A stretch of DNA of 21,161 nt from CBDUVZ01 sp965370805 (GTDB lineage Bacteria > Hydrothermota > Tepidihabitantia > Tepidihabitantales > Tepidihabitantaceae), in the NCBI GenBank assembly GCA_965370805.1, contig CBDUVZ010000047.1, positions 1 through 21,161 on the forward strand, read 5' to 3'. The translations under genes and the position numbers were made by a program. The first letter of the stretch is position 1, and every line of letters starts with the position of its first letter. The notes beneath the pieces were generated by a model. That model saw nothing but the letters and a program-made list of their open reading frames with translations. It searched no databases and had not been told where the DNA came from. This document shows, one piece after another, positions 5,940-13,337 of this stretch.

Positions 5940-7307
5940 CTATTTCATAACGACAAGCGGCGCAGTCGCCACTCGGCCGTCATCGGCCCGCAGCACCAGC
6001 AGATACGTTCCGTTCACTACGTCGGCCCGATAGCTCACGGACTGGCCGGACTTGAACACCATCCGGCCCGGCCCGGTCGCCATCCTGCCTGAAGCGTCAT
6101 AGAGTGCCGCGGTTCCGGCGAACGGAGCCACGAAACTCACGCTGCCACCGGACGGGTTGGGCTCGACTCTCATTGCCGGCCTGGGGCCGAAATGCGACTG
6201 CTCTTCGATGCCCGGCGGCCCGGCTATCTTGACGAAGTACATGTCGTCATCCGTGCCGGACTCCGCGCTTATGCCGGCAACGACATAGTTGCTATCCAAC
6301 GTCCGGATAACGTCGTAGCCGTTGTCGATTGAGGAAGTGCCGAAGTCGGTCGTCCACTCTTCAGTCCCGGCGTCGTCAACCTTCATCACGAACGCCTGCT
6401 GTTCCTTAGACCCGGACAGAATGAACCCGCCGTCCCAGGCCCGGCAGATACCTTCGGCGCGGCAGCCGCCGCCGTGGTATGTCAGGGTCCAGTCCTCAAC
6501 GCCCTGGCTCGTCACGTGGCTCAGCATTGCCGCGTGCCCGTGCCCGGCAATCATGAACCCTGAGGCCCCGAGCTCGATGACCGACTTGCCGAGCGTAGTC
6601 ACGCCGGTGACTTTCACTTTGGTCTCCCATGACTTGCTGCCGCCGGCGGTGAACTTGCCGACGTAGCAGGCGCTTCCGGTTGCATGCTCGCCGACCACAA
6701 CCCAGCCGCCGTCGCGCGTGCCCAGGATGTCATAACCGTATTTGCAGGAGTCCAGCAGCATGGAACTGATGATGCTGCCGTCGCTCGAACTCAGCCGGTG
6801 AACGAACGAACAACGACGTCCGGCCGGGAAAGTATCCCCGGTCGTGACGACGTTCCCGTTGTTCAGCAGGCCCACGACGCGATACGAAACACCCTGGCCC
6901 GGGTGAGCGGCGTCCCAGGTCAGATTTCCGTCCTTGTCAAAGCGGGCGATGTAGTTCCGGCCACTGCCGCCCGCGGGCCGGCCGCTGCCGACCGCGATGA
7001 CGCCGCTGTCCGGCATCAACACCATACCGCTGAACCCGCCGGCCACGACGCTGTCGCCGAAAAGACGCAGCCAGGCCAGCGAGCCGTCCTGCTCGACCCG
7101 GGCCAGTGCCGCGCGCCAGGGTCCGGTGGATTGGTCGCCGCACAGGAAAAACCCGCTGTCCGGGGTCTGCACTACCTTCCAGGCGACGTCGTCCAGGTCG
7201 CCGCCGTACCAGTGCTCCCAGATAACCGACTGGCCATGGACGGCGCTCCCCGCCATCACCAACAGCACGACCAGCACGGCAATCAGTCCAGTACCTTGAC
7301 GTATCAT
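5940..7307 (-). CDS. Secreted propeller-repeat protein with C-terminal sorting-type domain
   Basis: A 455-residue exported protein. Residues 1-25 are a signal peptide (MIRQG..., hydrophobic core, cut near HGQ). The body carries degenerate repeats of the same kind as the protein at 139-1263: WYGGDLDDVAWKVVQTPDSG, then strands of the form GGWVVVGE, SGFMIAGH, GGFILSGS and SNYVVAGI, alternating with xxVKxDDxGxxEW. From about 375 (PAMRVEPNPSGGSVSF, then LYDASGR, NGTYLLVLRADDG and VVMK at the end) it has a sorting-type Ig domain. ATG 7307 has AAGGGAG at 7313-7319 on the minus strand. The repeats are more diverged than in the first propeller gene. Likely cell surface or secreted; the ligand is unknown. 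Confidence 0.82.
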   Translation of the reverse strand: MIRQGTGLIAVLVVLLVMAGSAVHGQSVIWEHWYGGDLDDVAWKVVQTPDSGFFLCGDQSTGPWRAALARVEQDGSLAWLRLFGDSVVAGGFSGMVLMPDSGVIAVGSGRPAGGSGRNYIARFDKDGNLTWDAAHPGQGVSYRVVGLLNNGNVVTTGDTFPAGRRCSFVHRLSSSDGSIISSMLLDSCKYGYDILGTRDGGWVVVGEHATGSACYVGKFTAGGSKSWETKVKVTGVTTLGKSVIELGASGFMIAGHGHAAMLSHVTSQGVEDWTLTYHGGGCRAEGICRAWDGGFILSGSKEQQAFVMKVDDAGTEEWTTDFGTSSIDNGYDVIRTLDSNYVVAGISAESGTDDDMYFVKIAGPPGIEEQSHFGPRPAMRVEPNPSGGSVSFVAPFAGTAALYDASGRMATGPGRMVFKSGQSVSYRADVVNGTYLLVLRADDGRVATAPLVVMK

Positions 7308-7341
7308 TCTGTCTCCCTTCGTGTTTGCTCGGAACAGGCAG

Positions 7342-7369
7342 AATATACAATGTCGGGTCGTCCGGTCAA
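7342..7369 (-). promoter_or_regulatory. Promoter of the second propeller gene
   Basis: On the minus strand, TTGACC (7369-7364), a 16-nt spacer, then TATATT (7347-7342). The predicted start is near 7335, giving a leader of about 28 nt with a ribosome site. It diverges from the promoter at 7398-7425. Confidence 0.7.
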
Positions 7370-7397
7370 GTCAGCCGGAGCCGGACCGACGAGAACG

Positions 7398-7425
7398 TTG
7401 ACCGCATCAGGACTCCACCTATACT
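7398..7425 (+). promoter_or_regulatory. Promoter of the LarA-family gene, apparently leaderless
   Basis: TTGACC (7398-7403), a 16-nt spacer, then TATACT (7420-7425; 5 of 6). The GTG start at 7432 lies 6 nt after the -10 box, where transcription should begin. No ribosome site precedes it. Confidence 0.7.
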
Positions 7426-7431
7426 CAGCTT

Positions 7432-8664
7432 GTGCAACTGGACCTGACCTACGGTGATACCAGCCAGCGGGTGTCAATCCCGGACCGGAACCTGCTGGGC
7501 ATCCTGCAACCCAGTGACGTTGAGCCGACCCAGAACACCATGGCAGAACTGGACAAGACGGCCGAAGCCGCGGCTCAGTTCCTGGAAGGTTCCCATCGGA
7601 TTCTCGTGCTGGTCAACGACTACACCCGGCCCACACCGAACAGCCTGATTCTCACCCGACTCGAACCCGCAATTAAAGATAAGGACGTCAGGTTCGTAAT
7701 CTGTCTCGGCACTCACCGGGTCCCGACCGACAGCGAGTTCCGCACCATACTCGGGTCCGGGTTCTACGAACGGCACAAGGACCGAATTACCTGTCACGAC
7801 AGCCGCGACAAATCCGGGCTGTTCTTCCAGGGAAAGACGAGCTTCGGCACCGGGGTCTGGTTCAGCCGGCAACTGCTCCGGCCCGACCGCATCATCGCCG
7901 TCAACTCGGTCGAGCCCCACTACTTCGCCGGATTCACCGGTGGCCGCAAGACCTTCCTGCCCGGAATCGCCGGCCACGACACCATCTGCCACAATCACAA
8001 TATGGCCATCCGCCCGGGCTCGACCACCTTCTCGCTCAAAGGCAACCCGGTGCATGAGGACATGGCCGAAGCGGCCCGGATGGTAACCTGCCCGGTTTTC
8101 TCCATCCAGGTCGTGCTCGACCGCAACAAACGGCCGTACTCGCTGTATCACGGCGACCTGGTCGAGAGCTTTGCAGCCGCAGCCCGGGACTGCCGCAGCG
8201 TCTATGCGGTGCCGGTGAAGAAGAAGGCAGACATCGTGCTCAGCGTCCTGCGTCCGCCGTACGACATCAATTTCTACCAGTCCCAGCGGGCGGTTGAGTT
8301 CGCCCGGCCGGCGCTCGGCTCCCCGGGCGTCCAGATAACCGTCTCCGCATGCCGCAACGGCGTCGGCAACGATGACTTCATCCGGGTGTTTGGCGGGTGC
8401 TCGAAACCGTCACAAGTGCTGGAATACGCCGAAGGGAAGCGCCGCCTCGGCTGGCACAAATCGGCCCGTCTCGCCCAGATAATGGAGACAGCCGACCTCT
8501 ACACGGTAATGGGTGTCGACGATACGGCAGTCCGGCAGGCATTCATGCACCCGTTCCAGTCAATCCAGGAAGCGCTCGACGCGGCCATTGAGAACATCGG
8601 GCCTGACGCAAGAGTCTACGTCATCCCGGACGCCGGCGCGGTCGTGCCGGTAGTCGAAACCTGA
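7432..8664 (+). CDS. LarA-family nickel-pincer racemase (lactate racemase-like)
   Basis: A 410-residue LarA/DUF2088 protein. LarA racemises lactate using a nickel-pincer nucleotide bound to a Lys. All key residues of Lactiplantibacillus plantarum LarA have counterparts with matching spacing: D63 and R66 (NDYTRP), H95 (GTHR), H163, K173 (HYFAGFTGGRK, ten residues apart) and H189 (CHNHN, 16 after K173), equivalent to D72, R75, H108, H174, K184 and H200. Family members also act on other 2-hydroxyacids or sugars, so the substrate is unproven. The cofactor makers LarB, LarC and LarE are not in the window. The start is GTG with a promoter directly upstream and no ribosome site, suggesting a leaderless message. 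Confidence 0.9.
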   Translation: MQLDLTYGDTSQRVSIPDRNLLGILQPSDVEPTQNTMAELDKTAEAAAQFLEGSHRILVLVNDYTRPTPNSLILTRLEPAIKDKDVRFVICLGTHRVPTDSEFRTILGSGFYERHKDRITCHDSRDKSGLFFQGKTSFGTGVWFSRQLLRPDRIIAVNSVEPHYFAGFTGGRKTFLPGIAGHDTICHNHNMAIRPGSTTFSLKGNPVHEDMAEAARMVTCPVFSIQVVLDRNKRPYSLYHGDLVESFAAAARDCRSVYAVPVKKKADIVLSVLRPPYDINFYQSQRAVEFARPALGSPGVQITVSACRNGVGNDDFIRVFGGCSKPSQVLEYAEGKRRLGWHKSARLAQIMETADLYTVMGVDDTAVRQAFMHPFQSIQEALDAAIENIGPDARVYVIPDAGAVVPVVET

Positions 8665-8686
8665 CCCGGCTCCGCACGCCGGTCAG
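8661..8686. terminator. Bidirectional hairpin made from two convergent stop codons
   Basis: CTGACCCGGC (8661-8670) pairs with GCCGGTCAG (8678-8686) with one bulged C and a short loop. The arms contain the stop codons of both convergent genes (TGA 8662-8664, and TCA 8683-8685 read as TGA on the minus strand). The T tract is poor, so its strength is uncertain. Confidence 0.65.
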
Positions 8687-9657
8687 GACTTCATCTCAGC
8701 CAGCTTCTCCTTCAGCACCGGCACTACTTTGTGCAGGTCATCGACGATGCCGTAGTGCGCGACTGCGAAGATCGGCGCGTGCGGGTCCTTGTTCACCGCG
8801 ATAATCGTATCCGCGCCTTTCATCCCGGCCACGTGCTGGAAAGCCCCGGATATCCCGAGCGCGATGTAGAGCCTCGGCTTCACCGTCTTGCCCGACGACC
8901 CGACCTGACGTTCTTTCTCAAGCCAGCCCGCGTCGACCACGGGTCGCGACCCGGCCAGCACGCCGCCGATGGCATCGGCAAACTCCTGGATCGGCGGGAG
9001 GTTCGTGTCCTCCTTCAGGCCCCGGCCGATGCCGACAATGATATCCGCCTTGGTGATATCGATGCCGGTAGTCGGCACTTCCTCCAAGGTGATGAACTTC
9101 GTCATCAGCCCGAACCCGACGTCACCCGGATCCCAGTTGACAATCTCGCCGCCGACCGCCGATACCTCATCGGGCTTGAACGTTGACTGACGGACCATCA
9201 GAACCGCCGGCACGGTCTTGACCAGCCGGTCCGCGCACAGCTTACCGCCGTACATCCCCCGGCTGACGACCAGTCCCTCATCGGTTTTCTTGAATCCCGT
9301 TGCATCGGACACGATGCCCACGCCGAGTTCCACCGCCAGGCTCGGAGCCAGATCGGTCCCGAACGCCGAATGCGCAATCATCACCGCGTCCGGCTTACGC
9401 TCCCGGACCAGCTTGACCAGTACCCGCTGATACGCCTCGTAGTTGAATTCCTTCAATGCCGGACTGTCGGCGTGGATGACCCGCTGAGCCTGGGCGCTGA
9501 GTTGCTGCGCCATGCTGCCATTACCCTCACCGAAGAGTACCACTTCAAGCTCGCCGCCCGATTCCGATGCAAGGTTGCGCCCGGCAGCCAGCATCTCGAA
9601 CGTAACGTCCCTCAGCAGACCCTGGCGGTGTTCTGCCAGCACCATTACGTTGCTCAT
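8683..9657 (-). CDS. etfA: Electron transfer flavoprotein, alpha subunit
   Basis: A 324-residue EtfA. The dimer with EtfB carries electrons on FAD between acyl-CoA or other dehydrogenases and a quinone or bifurcating partner. The C-terminal FAD domain is clear: GSRPVVDAGW (about 236-245), QVGSSGKTVKPRLYIALGIS (about 251-270), then AFQHVAGM and AVNKDPHAPIF. The N-terminal domain has MVLAEHRQG and AHSAFGTDLAPSLAVELG. ATG 9657 overlaps the etfB stop as ATGA, with an AAGGGG ribosome site upstream. The order etfB-etfA is usual. Whether this is a classical or an electron-bifurcating Etf cannot be told, because no partner dehydrogenase lies next to it. Confidence 0.95.
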   Translation of the reverse strand: MSNVMVLAEHRQGLLRDVTFEMLAAGRNLASESGGELEVVLFGEGNGSMAQQLSAQAQRVIHADSPALKEFNYEAYQRVLVKLVRERKPDAVMIAHSAFGTDLAPSLAVELGVGIVSDATGFKKTDEGLVVSRGMYGGKLCADRLVKTVPAVLMVRQSTFKPDEVSAVGGEIVNWDPGDVGFGLMTKFITLEEVPTTGIDITKADIIVGIGRGLKEDTNLPPIQEFADAIGGVLAGSRPVVDAGWLEKERQVGSSGKTVKPRLYIALGISGAFQHVAGMKGADTIIAVNKDPHAPIFAVAHYGIVDDLHKVVPVLKEKLAEMKS

Positions 9658-10442
9658 GCCAGCCCCTTTTCCTTCAGTATCTCGGCCGCCCGGGTCGCCT
9701 TCTCGTTCACGTTGCCCTCAATCATCTCGGCAGCCGACTCCACTTCCGGCACGTACAGCTTGACCAGCCCGGTCAACGAACCGGCCTCGCCCAGGTCACC
9801 GGGCTCCAGTTCGAGTGCTTCCGGGTCCAAGTCCTCCAGGGACTTGGACCGCGCCCGTTTGAAGCCCAGCATCGAGGCATAGCGTGGAGTCTTGCCGCCG
9901 GTCTGGATCGACACGATGCACGGTCCGGTGATTTCCTTCACCTCCAGGAATCCGCCCTCAAGTTCCCGCCGCACCTCGATCTTGCCGTCCTGGACTTCGA
10001 GCTGAACCACGTAGGCGGCGTGAGGCCAGCCCAGGAACTGGGCCAGCGCCGGTCCCACCTGGGAATCCTCAACGTCCTGCGCGATGCACCCGGTGAACAC
10101 CAGGTCAAACTCGTTCTTCTTGAAGTAGGCCGCCAGGACCCGGGCCAGACAGACGGCATCGCTGCCCGCAAGCCCGGAGTCGTCGATCCGCACTGCCGAA
10201 GCCGCACCTTTGGCAAGACCCATCCGCAGTACCTCCTCGGACTCACCGGGTCCGACCGACACCAACGTCACCTCGGCGTCGTGTCTCTCTTTGAGCAGCA
10301 GCGCTTCCTCAAGCGCGTAGTTGTCCGCTTCGTTGATAGTAAACACCAGCCGGTCCCGGATGATATCCTTGCCGGTGTCGTCTACCTTTACTTCCGCTTC
10401 GGCGGTATCCGGAACGCGCCGGATACAGACTGCAATCTTCAT
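9654..10442 (-). CDS. etfB: Electron transfer flavoprotein, beta subunit
   Basis: A 262-residue EtfB of normal length. It starts MKIAVCIRRVPDT and has TINEADNYALEEALLLKE (about 35-52), VSVGPGESEEVLRMGLAKGA and the nucleotide-site region TGCIAQDVEDSQVGPALAQF. The ATG at 10442 is set by GGAGG at 10447-10451 on the minus strand. It overlaps etfA by 4 nt, so the two are probably made in equal amounts. A promoter with a leader of nearly 100 nt precedes it. In the pathway context of this window it could take electrons from acyl-CoA or lactate oxidation, which is inference. Confidence 0.95.
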   Translation of the reverse strand: MKIAVCIRRVPDTAEAEVKVDDTGKDIIRDRLVFTINEADNYALEEALLLKERHDAEVTLVSVGPGESEEVLRMGLAKGAASAVRIDDSGLAGSDAVCLARVLAAYFKKNEFDLVFTGCIAQDVEDSQVGPALAQFLGWPHAAYVVQLEVQDGKIEVRRELEGGFLEVKEITGPCIVSIQTGGKTPRYASMLGFKRARSKSLEDLDPEALELEPGDLGEAGSLTGLVKLYVPEVESAAEMIEGNVNEKATRAAEILKEKGLA

Positions 10443-10544
10443 ATCGCCTCCTCAGGAACTCCACGTGGAAAGCACGCCGGGCCCGGCCATCGGAACCGGC
10501 ACAACTGACTGGATATCACTGTGCATAATCGGAACAGGACAGTG

Positions 10545-10572
10545 AGGATACCGCAAAACCGTTCCCCGTCAA
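10545..10572 (-). promoter_or_regulatory. Probable promoter of etfBA
   Basis: On the minus strand, TTGACG (10572-10567), a 16-nt spacer, then TATCCT (10550-10545; 4 of 6). The predicted start is near 10538, leaving a leader of about 95 nt. Weaker than the other promoters here but of the same layout. Confidence 0.45.
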
Positions 10573-10607
10573 CCTCCCGCCCCGACTGCACTCGGCACCT
10601 GTCGGAG

Positions 10608-11030
10608 CTACTCCTCCACCGGGCGGAATCTTGGAATCTGTGATTTCAGAACCGGCCGCTTGTACAACCCGATGCCGACCACCAGCCCCCGGTTCCGGAC
10701 GATGACAAAGCCGTTCTCGACGTCGGCGTCGGCCTCGACTTCCAGTTGCTCGCCGTTGATGAGACTGCGCGCCTGTGCTTCGTCAAGGTCGATGCAGTTG
10801 CGGGTTGCGTGCCTGCCGAGCATCTGCATTGCCCAGGTAGTCGGCTTGATCGAATGCGGAAACACCCGGCACAACCTCATCCCCTGCCGCATCGGCCTGA
10901 CCGCATCGAACTTCATCACCTCACGGGTTGCGACAAAGACGGTCTCCTGTGCGAGCCGGAAATCCAGACCGGCAAACGCTTCTTTCGGTATCCCGAACCG
11001 GTCACACAGCTCCCTGACCTGCCTCAGCAT
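10608..11030 (-). CDS. PUA-like RNA-binding domain protein (detached C-terminal part of an RsmF-type methyltransferase)
   Basis: A 140-residue protein that resembles the C-terminal part of RsmF/YebU-type rRNA cytosine methyltransferases: an RFGIPKEAF-like start, an FPHSIKPTTWAMQMLGRHA segment, then a PUA-like end (DEAQARSLINGEQLEV, GFVIVRNRGLVVGIGLYK). PUA domains hold structured RNA. Its ATG (11030) overlaps the stop of the methyltransferase gene by 7 nt (ATGCTGA), so it is read in another frame and probably by reinitiation. It is either a natural gene split, with both halves joining in the cell, or a frameshifted single gene. The clean overlap with a ribosome-site-like GGGAG 8 nt upstream favours a true split. 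Confidence 0.75.
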   Translation of the reverse strand: MLRQVRELCDRFGIPKEAFAGLDFRLAQETVFVATREVMKFDAVRPMRQGMRLCRVFPHSIKPTTWAMQMLGRHATRNCIDLDEAQARSLINGEQLEVEADADVENGFVIVRNRGLVVGIGLYKRPVLKSQIPRFRPVEE

Positions 11031-11983
11031 TGTCGGACTCCCGGGTCCGGCTTGGCAATCAACGCAAGGAAGAAAGCCTCGGACTTGTTATCCTGAGGCA
11101 GAATCCTGCGGCAGTGTCGGACCTGCTCGTCGAACCGCCCGCCGTTCCATTCATCGAGCGCCGGGCGCATCTTGAACCCGTCGAGTTCGACCGGCCGCAG
11201 CTCGGCTTCAGGGAATCTCTTCAACAGGTACGCCACCACCTGCTCGTTCTCTTCGGGCGCAATCGTGCAGGTTGAGTAGGCCATCAGCCCGCCCGGCTTC
11301 AACGCCCGGTACCCGGCGACGATCAAGCCCTTCTGCAGACTGCTGAACATCTCAATCGCCTTGACCGACCAGTGCTCCAGCGCCCGTGCCGACCTGCCGA
11401 TCGTCCCTTCGCAGGAACAGGGCGCATCGACCAGCACCCGGTCGAACGAACCCGCTACCGCCCGGCCAAGCCTGATACCATCCATCCGGCACACAGCGAC
11501 ATTCAGACACCCGGCCCGATCCACATTGCCGATCAGGCTGCGAATCCGGTCGCGGGAGTAATCGTTTGCCACAAGCAAGCCGGTGTTGTCCATCATCGCG
11601 GACATCTGGGTGGCCTTGGAGCCGGGCGCGGCAGCCAGGTCCAGTACGCGCTCTCCGGGCTGCGGGCCGAGCACGAGCGGAGGAATCATCGACGCCGCGT
11701 CCTGTACGTAAATCAGGCCCAGGAAATGGACGAGCTTCTTCCCGAGCTTGTCGCCGTCCCGCACCCGGAAGGCAAGGTCCCACCACGGCAGCGGCTCAGG
11801 ACCGACACCCGAAAGCCACTCAAGTGCCCGCTCCCTGGTAGCCTTCAGGCTGTTTACCCTCACGGTCCTGCCGGCCGGTGGCGCCGACAGCGCATCCAGG
11901 AACCGGTCGAAATCGGGGATGAACCCCGAGTAGCGCTGAATGAAGTCGGCGGGGAACTCGCGGCCGTTCGGAGCAGGGCTCAT
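11024..11983 (-). CDS. NSUN/RsmF-family RNA (cytosine-5)-methyltransferase, catalytic part
   Basis: A 319-residue SAM-dependent m5C methyltransferase of the Nol1/Nop2/Sun family. The N-terminal FIQRYSGFIPDFDRFLDAL and VRVNSLKATRE segments are the usual lead-in. The SAM site is LDLAAAPGSKATQMS (about 114-128). The motif IV cysteine is C189 in DAPCSCEGT, and the motif VI catalytic cysteine is C239 in YSTCTIAPEENE. Both are intact, so the enzyme should be active. rRNA is the likely substrate from the RsmF-like layout; tRNA is possible. ATG 11983 overlaps the upstream stop as ATGA and no ribosome site is seen, so it depends on coupling. The RNA-binding tail is encoded by the next, overlapping gene. 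Confidence 0.9.
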   Translation of the reverse strand: MSPAPNGREFPADFIQRYSGFIPDFDRFLDALSAPPAGRTVRVNSLKATRERALEWLSGVGPEPLPWWDLAFRVRDGDKLGKKLVHFLGLIYVQDAASMIPPLVLGPQPGERVLDLAAAPGSKATQMSAMMDNTGLLVANDYSRDRIRSLIGNVDRAGCLNVAVCRMDGIRLGRAVAGSFDRVLVDAPCSCEGTIGRSARALEHWSVKAIEMFSSLQKGLIVAGYRALKPGGLMAYSTCTIAPEENEQVVAYLLKRFPEAELRPVELDGFKMRPALDEWNGGRFDEQVRHCRRILPQDNKSEAFFLALIAKPDPGVRQC

Positions 11984-13101
11984 ATACGCCCGGACAGCGT
12001 GGCACGCCCGGCCGGCGACCGGGAGGACTTCGCCTGGTAGTGTTTCTCAAGTCGGCGGAGAGCATCCAGTTTCTCCCGGCGCCCGAGTTTCGCTTCCTTG
12101 ATACTCTTCTCAAGGATGGAAGTGGCCCGGTCGTATTCCGTCCGGTTGACCGGATACGGATAGCCGTCCTTTCCGCCGAGCGCAAACGAATACGTGGCCG
12201 GGTCCCTGAAACTGGGTTTCGCACCGTACGCCACATCGGCAATCAGTGCCAGCGCCCTGACTGTCTTCGGCCCGATCCCGGGCACGAGCAGCAGGTCGGC
12301 GAAATCCACGGGGGGCTTCTCGTAGGTCCGCACCAGCACCTTCTGCAGATACCGCTCCGAAATATCAGCCGGGAAGACCGGGTGGTGCTCGGGCAGGGAC
12401 AAGCTCCTTATCCTGGCCAACTCCTTGACGACCGCATCCGGCTTGCCGCCGGCAACCTCGGCCACTATCGACCGGGAATCGCCTGCTTCCTGAGCGACCA
12501 TATTCAGCGGCTGCACGGCATGGTCGCACGCTATCGCTTCGTGCGGTTCAACCACAAAGTCGTTGAGTCCTTCGGAGAGCCAGTGGTATCGCCGCGCCCA
12601 GCCGGTATCGGTATTCATTCCCTGCTGGACGACCGCCCACTGTCCGTCCAGCGTTCCGATGAACACGTGGTGATACACCTGGAACCCGTCCTGCAGCGCA
12701 GCCGAATCCACTTTCGCGCTCATCCGGCTGGCCCTGACCAGCAGTTCGCCATCGAGGCCGAACCGGTCGGAGAACTCCCTGATTTCCGTCGGGGTCTTGC
12801 GCGAAGCCCCACCCTTGCCTCCGCACACGTACACTCCCAGGTCGTCCTCCATCCCTTTCACCGCTTCCTTCAGCGCGCCGCACACAGTGGTCGTAACGCC
12901 GGACGAATGCCAGTCAAACCCGACTACACAGCCCAGACTCTGGAACCAGACCGGGTCGCTCATCCGCCTGAGCAGTTCCCTCGCCCCGTACTCGGCGACA
13001 ACCACTTCGGCAATCGCCCGGGTCAGCTTCACCATTCGACCGAAGAGCCAACGAGGTGCCCGGCCGTAGTGCAGCGGCAGATTGGCAACGCCACTTCTCA
13101 C
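11980..13101 (-). CDS. DUF763 family protein with helix-hairpin-helix motif
   Basis: A 373-residue protein recognised by RSGVANLPLHYGRAPRWLF at its start, the hallmark of the DUF763 family found mainly in archaea and thermophilic or deep-branching bacteria. Its function is not established. Further conserved stretches are HSSGVTTTVCGALKEA, YVCGGKGGASRKTP, YHHVFIGTLDGQWAVVQQGM and ARRYHWLS. Residues about 268-293 (LLLVPGIGPKTVRALAL) form a helix-hairpin-helix, which usually grips DNA or structured nucleic acid. The start is GTG 13101, 5 nt after a TAGAAT box and without a ribosome site, so the message is probably leaderless. It heads an operon with an RNA methyltransferase, hinting at nucleic-acid maintenance or modification. 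Confidence 0.88.
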   Translation of the reverse strand: MRSGVANLPLHYGRAPRWLFGRMVKLTRAIAEVVVAEYGARELLRRMSDPVWFQSLGCVVGFDWHSSGVTTTVCGALKEAVKGMEDDLGVYVCGGKGGASRKTPTEIREFSDRFGLDGELLVRASRMSAKVDSAALQDGFQVYHHVFIGTLDGQWAVVQQGMNTDTGWARRYHWLSEGLNDFVVEPHEAIACDHAVQPLNMVAQEAGDSRSIVAEVAGGKPDAVVKELARIRSLSLPEHHPVFPADISERYLQKVLVRTYEKPPVDFADLLLVPGIGPKTVRALALIADVAYGAKPSFRDPATYSFALGGKDGYPYPVNRTEYDRATSILEKSIKEAKLGRREKLDALRRLEKHYQAKSSRSPAGRATLSGRI

Positions 13102-13106
13102 TCGTC

Positions 13107-13134
13107 ATTCTAGAACCAGGACCGGGACGGTCAA
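13107..13134 (-). promoter_or_regulatory. Promoter of the DUF763 operon, apparently leaderless
   Basis: On the minus strand, TTGACC (13134-13129), a 16-nt spacer, then TAGAAT (13112-13107; 5 of 6). The GTG start at 13101 is 5 nt downstream. It is divergent from the promoter at 13166-13193. Confidence 0.7.
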
Positions 13135-13165
13135 GCCGGGTCAGCGGACGATCCGGCGACTGCGA

Positions 13166-13193
13166 TTGACTGCCGGCTGCCGGTCAATATACT
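13166..13193 (+). promoter_or_regulatory. Promoter of the ABC permease operon
   Basis: TTGACT (13166-13171), a 16-nt spacer, then TATACT (13188-13193; 5 of 6). The predicted start is near 13200, about 138 nt before the first permease ATG. A short ORF fills that leader. Confidence 0.7.
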
Positions 13194-13202
13194 CGGTCAC
13201 AG

Positions 13203-13331
13203 ATGACTGACGGCGTTCAAGGCCGCATCCTCGTCCGGTCCGGCAGGCATGGCACCGCCGTCCATTCGGTCTATGCAGATTCCACCGCGGCCGATTGCCT
13301 GATACCCCCCGCCCCAGCCGGCAGGAACTGA
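13203..13331 (+). CDS. Possible 42-codon leader ORF
   Basis: ATG 13203 opens a frame of 42 codons ending TGA at 13329-13331, 6 nt before the permease ATG. The product starts MTDGVQGRILVRSGRHG; no family is recognised. It begins about 10 nt after the -10 box, so it would be the first ORF on the message, with no ribosome site. Its close end suggests translational coupling, but with no homologue known to me it may equally be chance in high-GC leader sequence. Confidence 0.25.
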   Translation: MTDGVQGRILVRSGRHGTAVHSVYADSTAADCLIPPAPAGRN

Positions 13332-13337
13332 CCCCGG

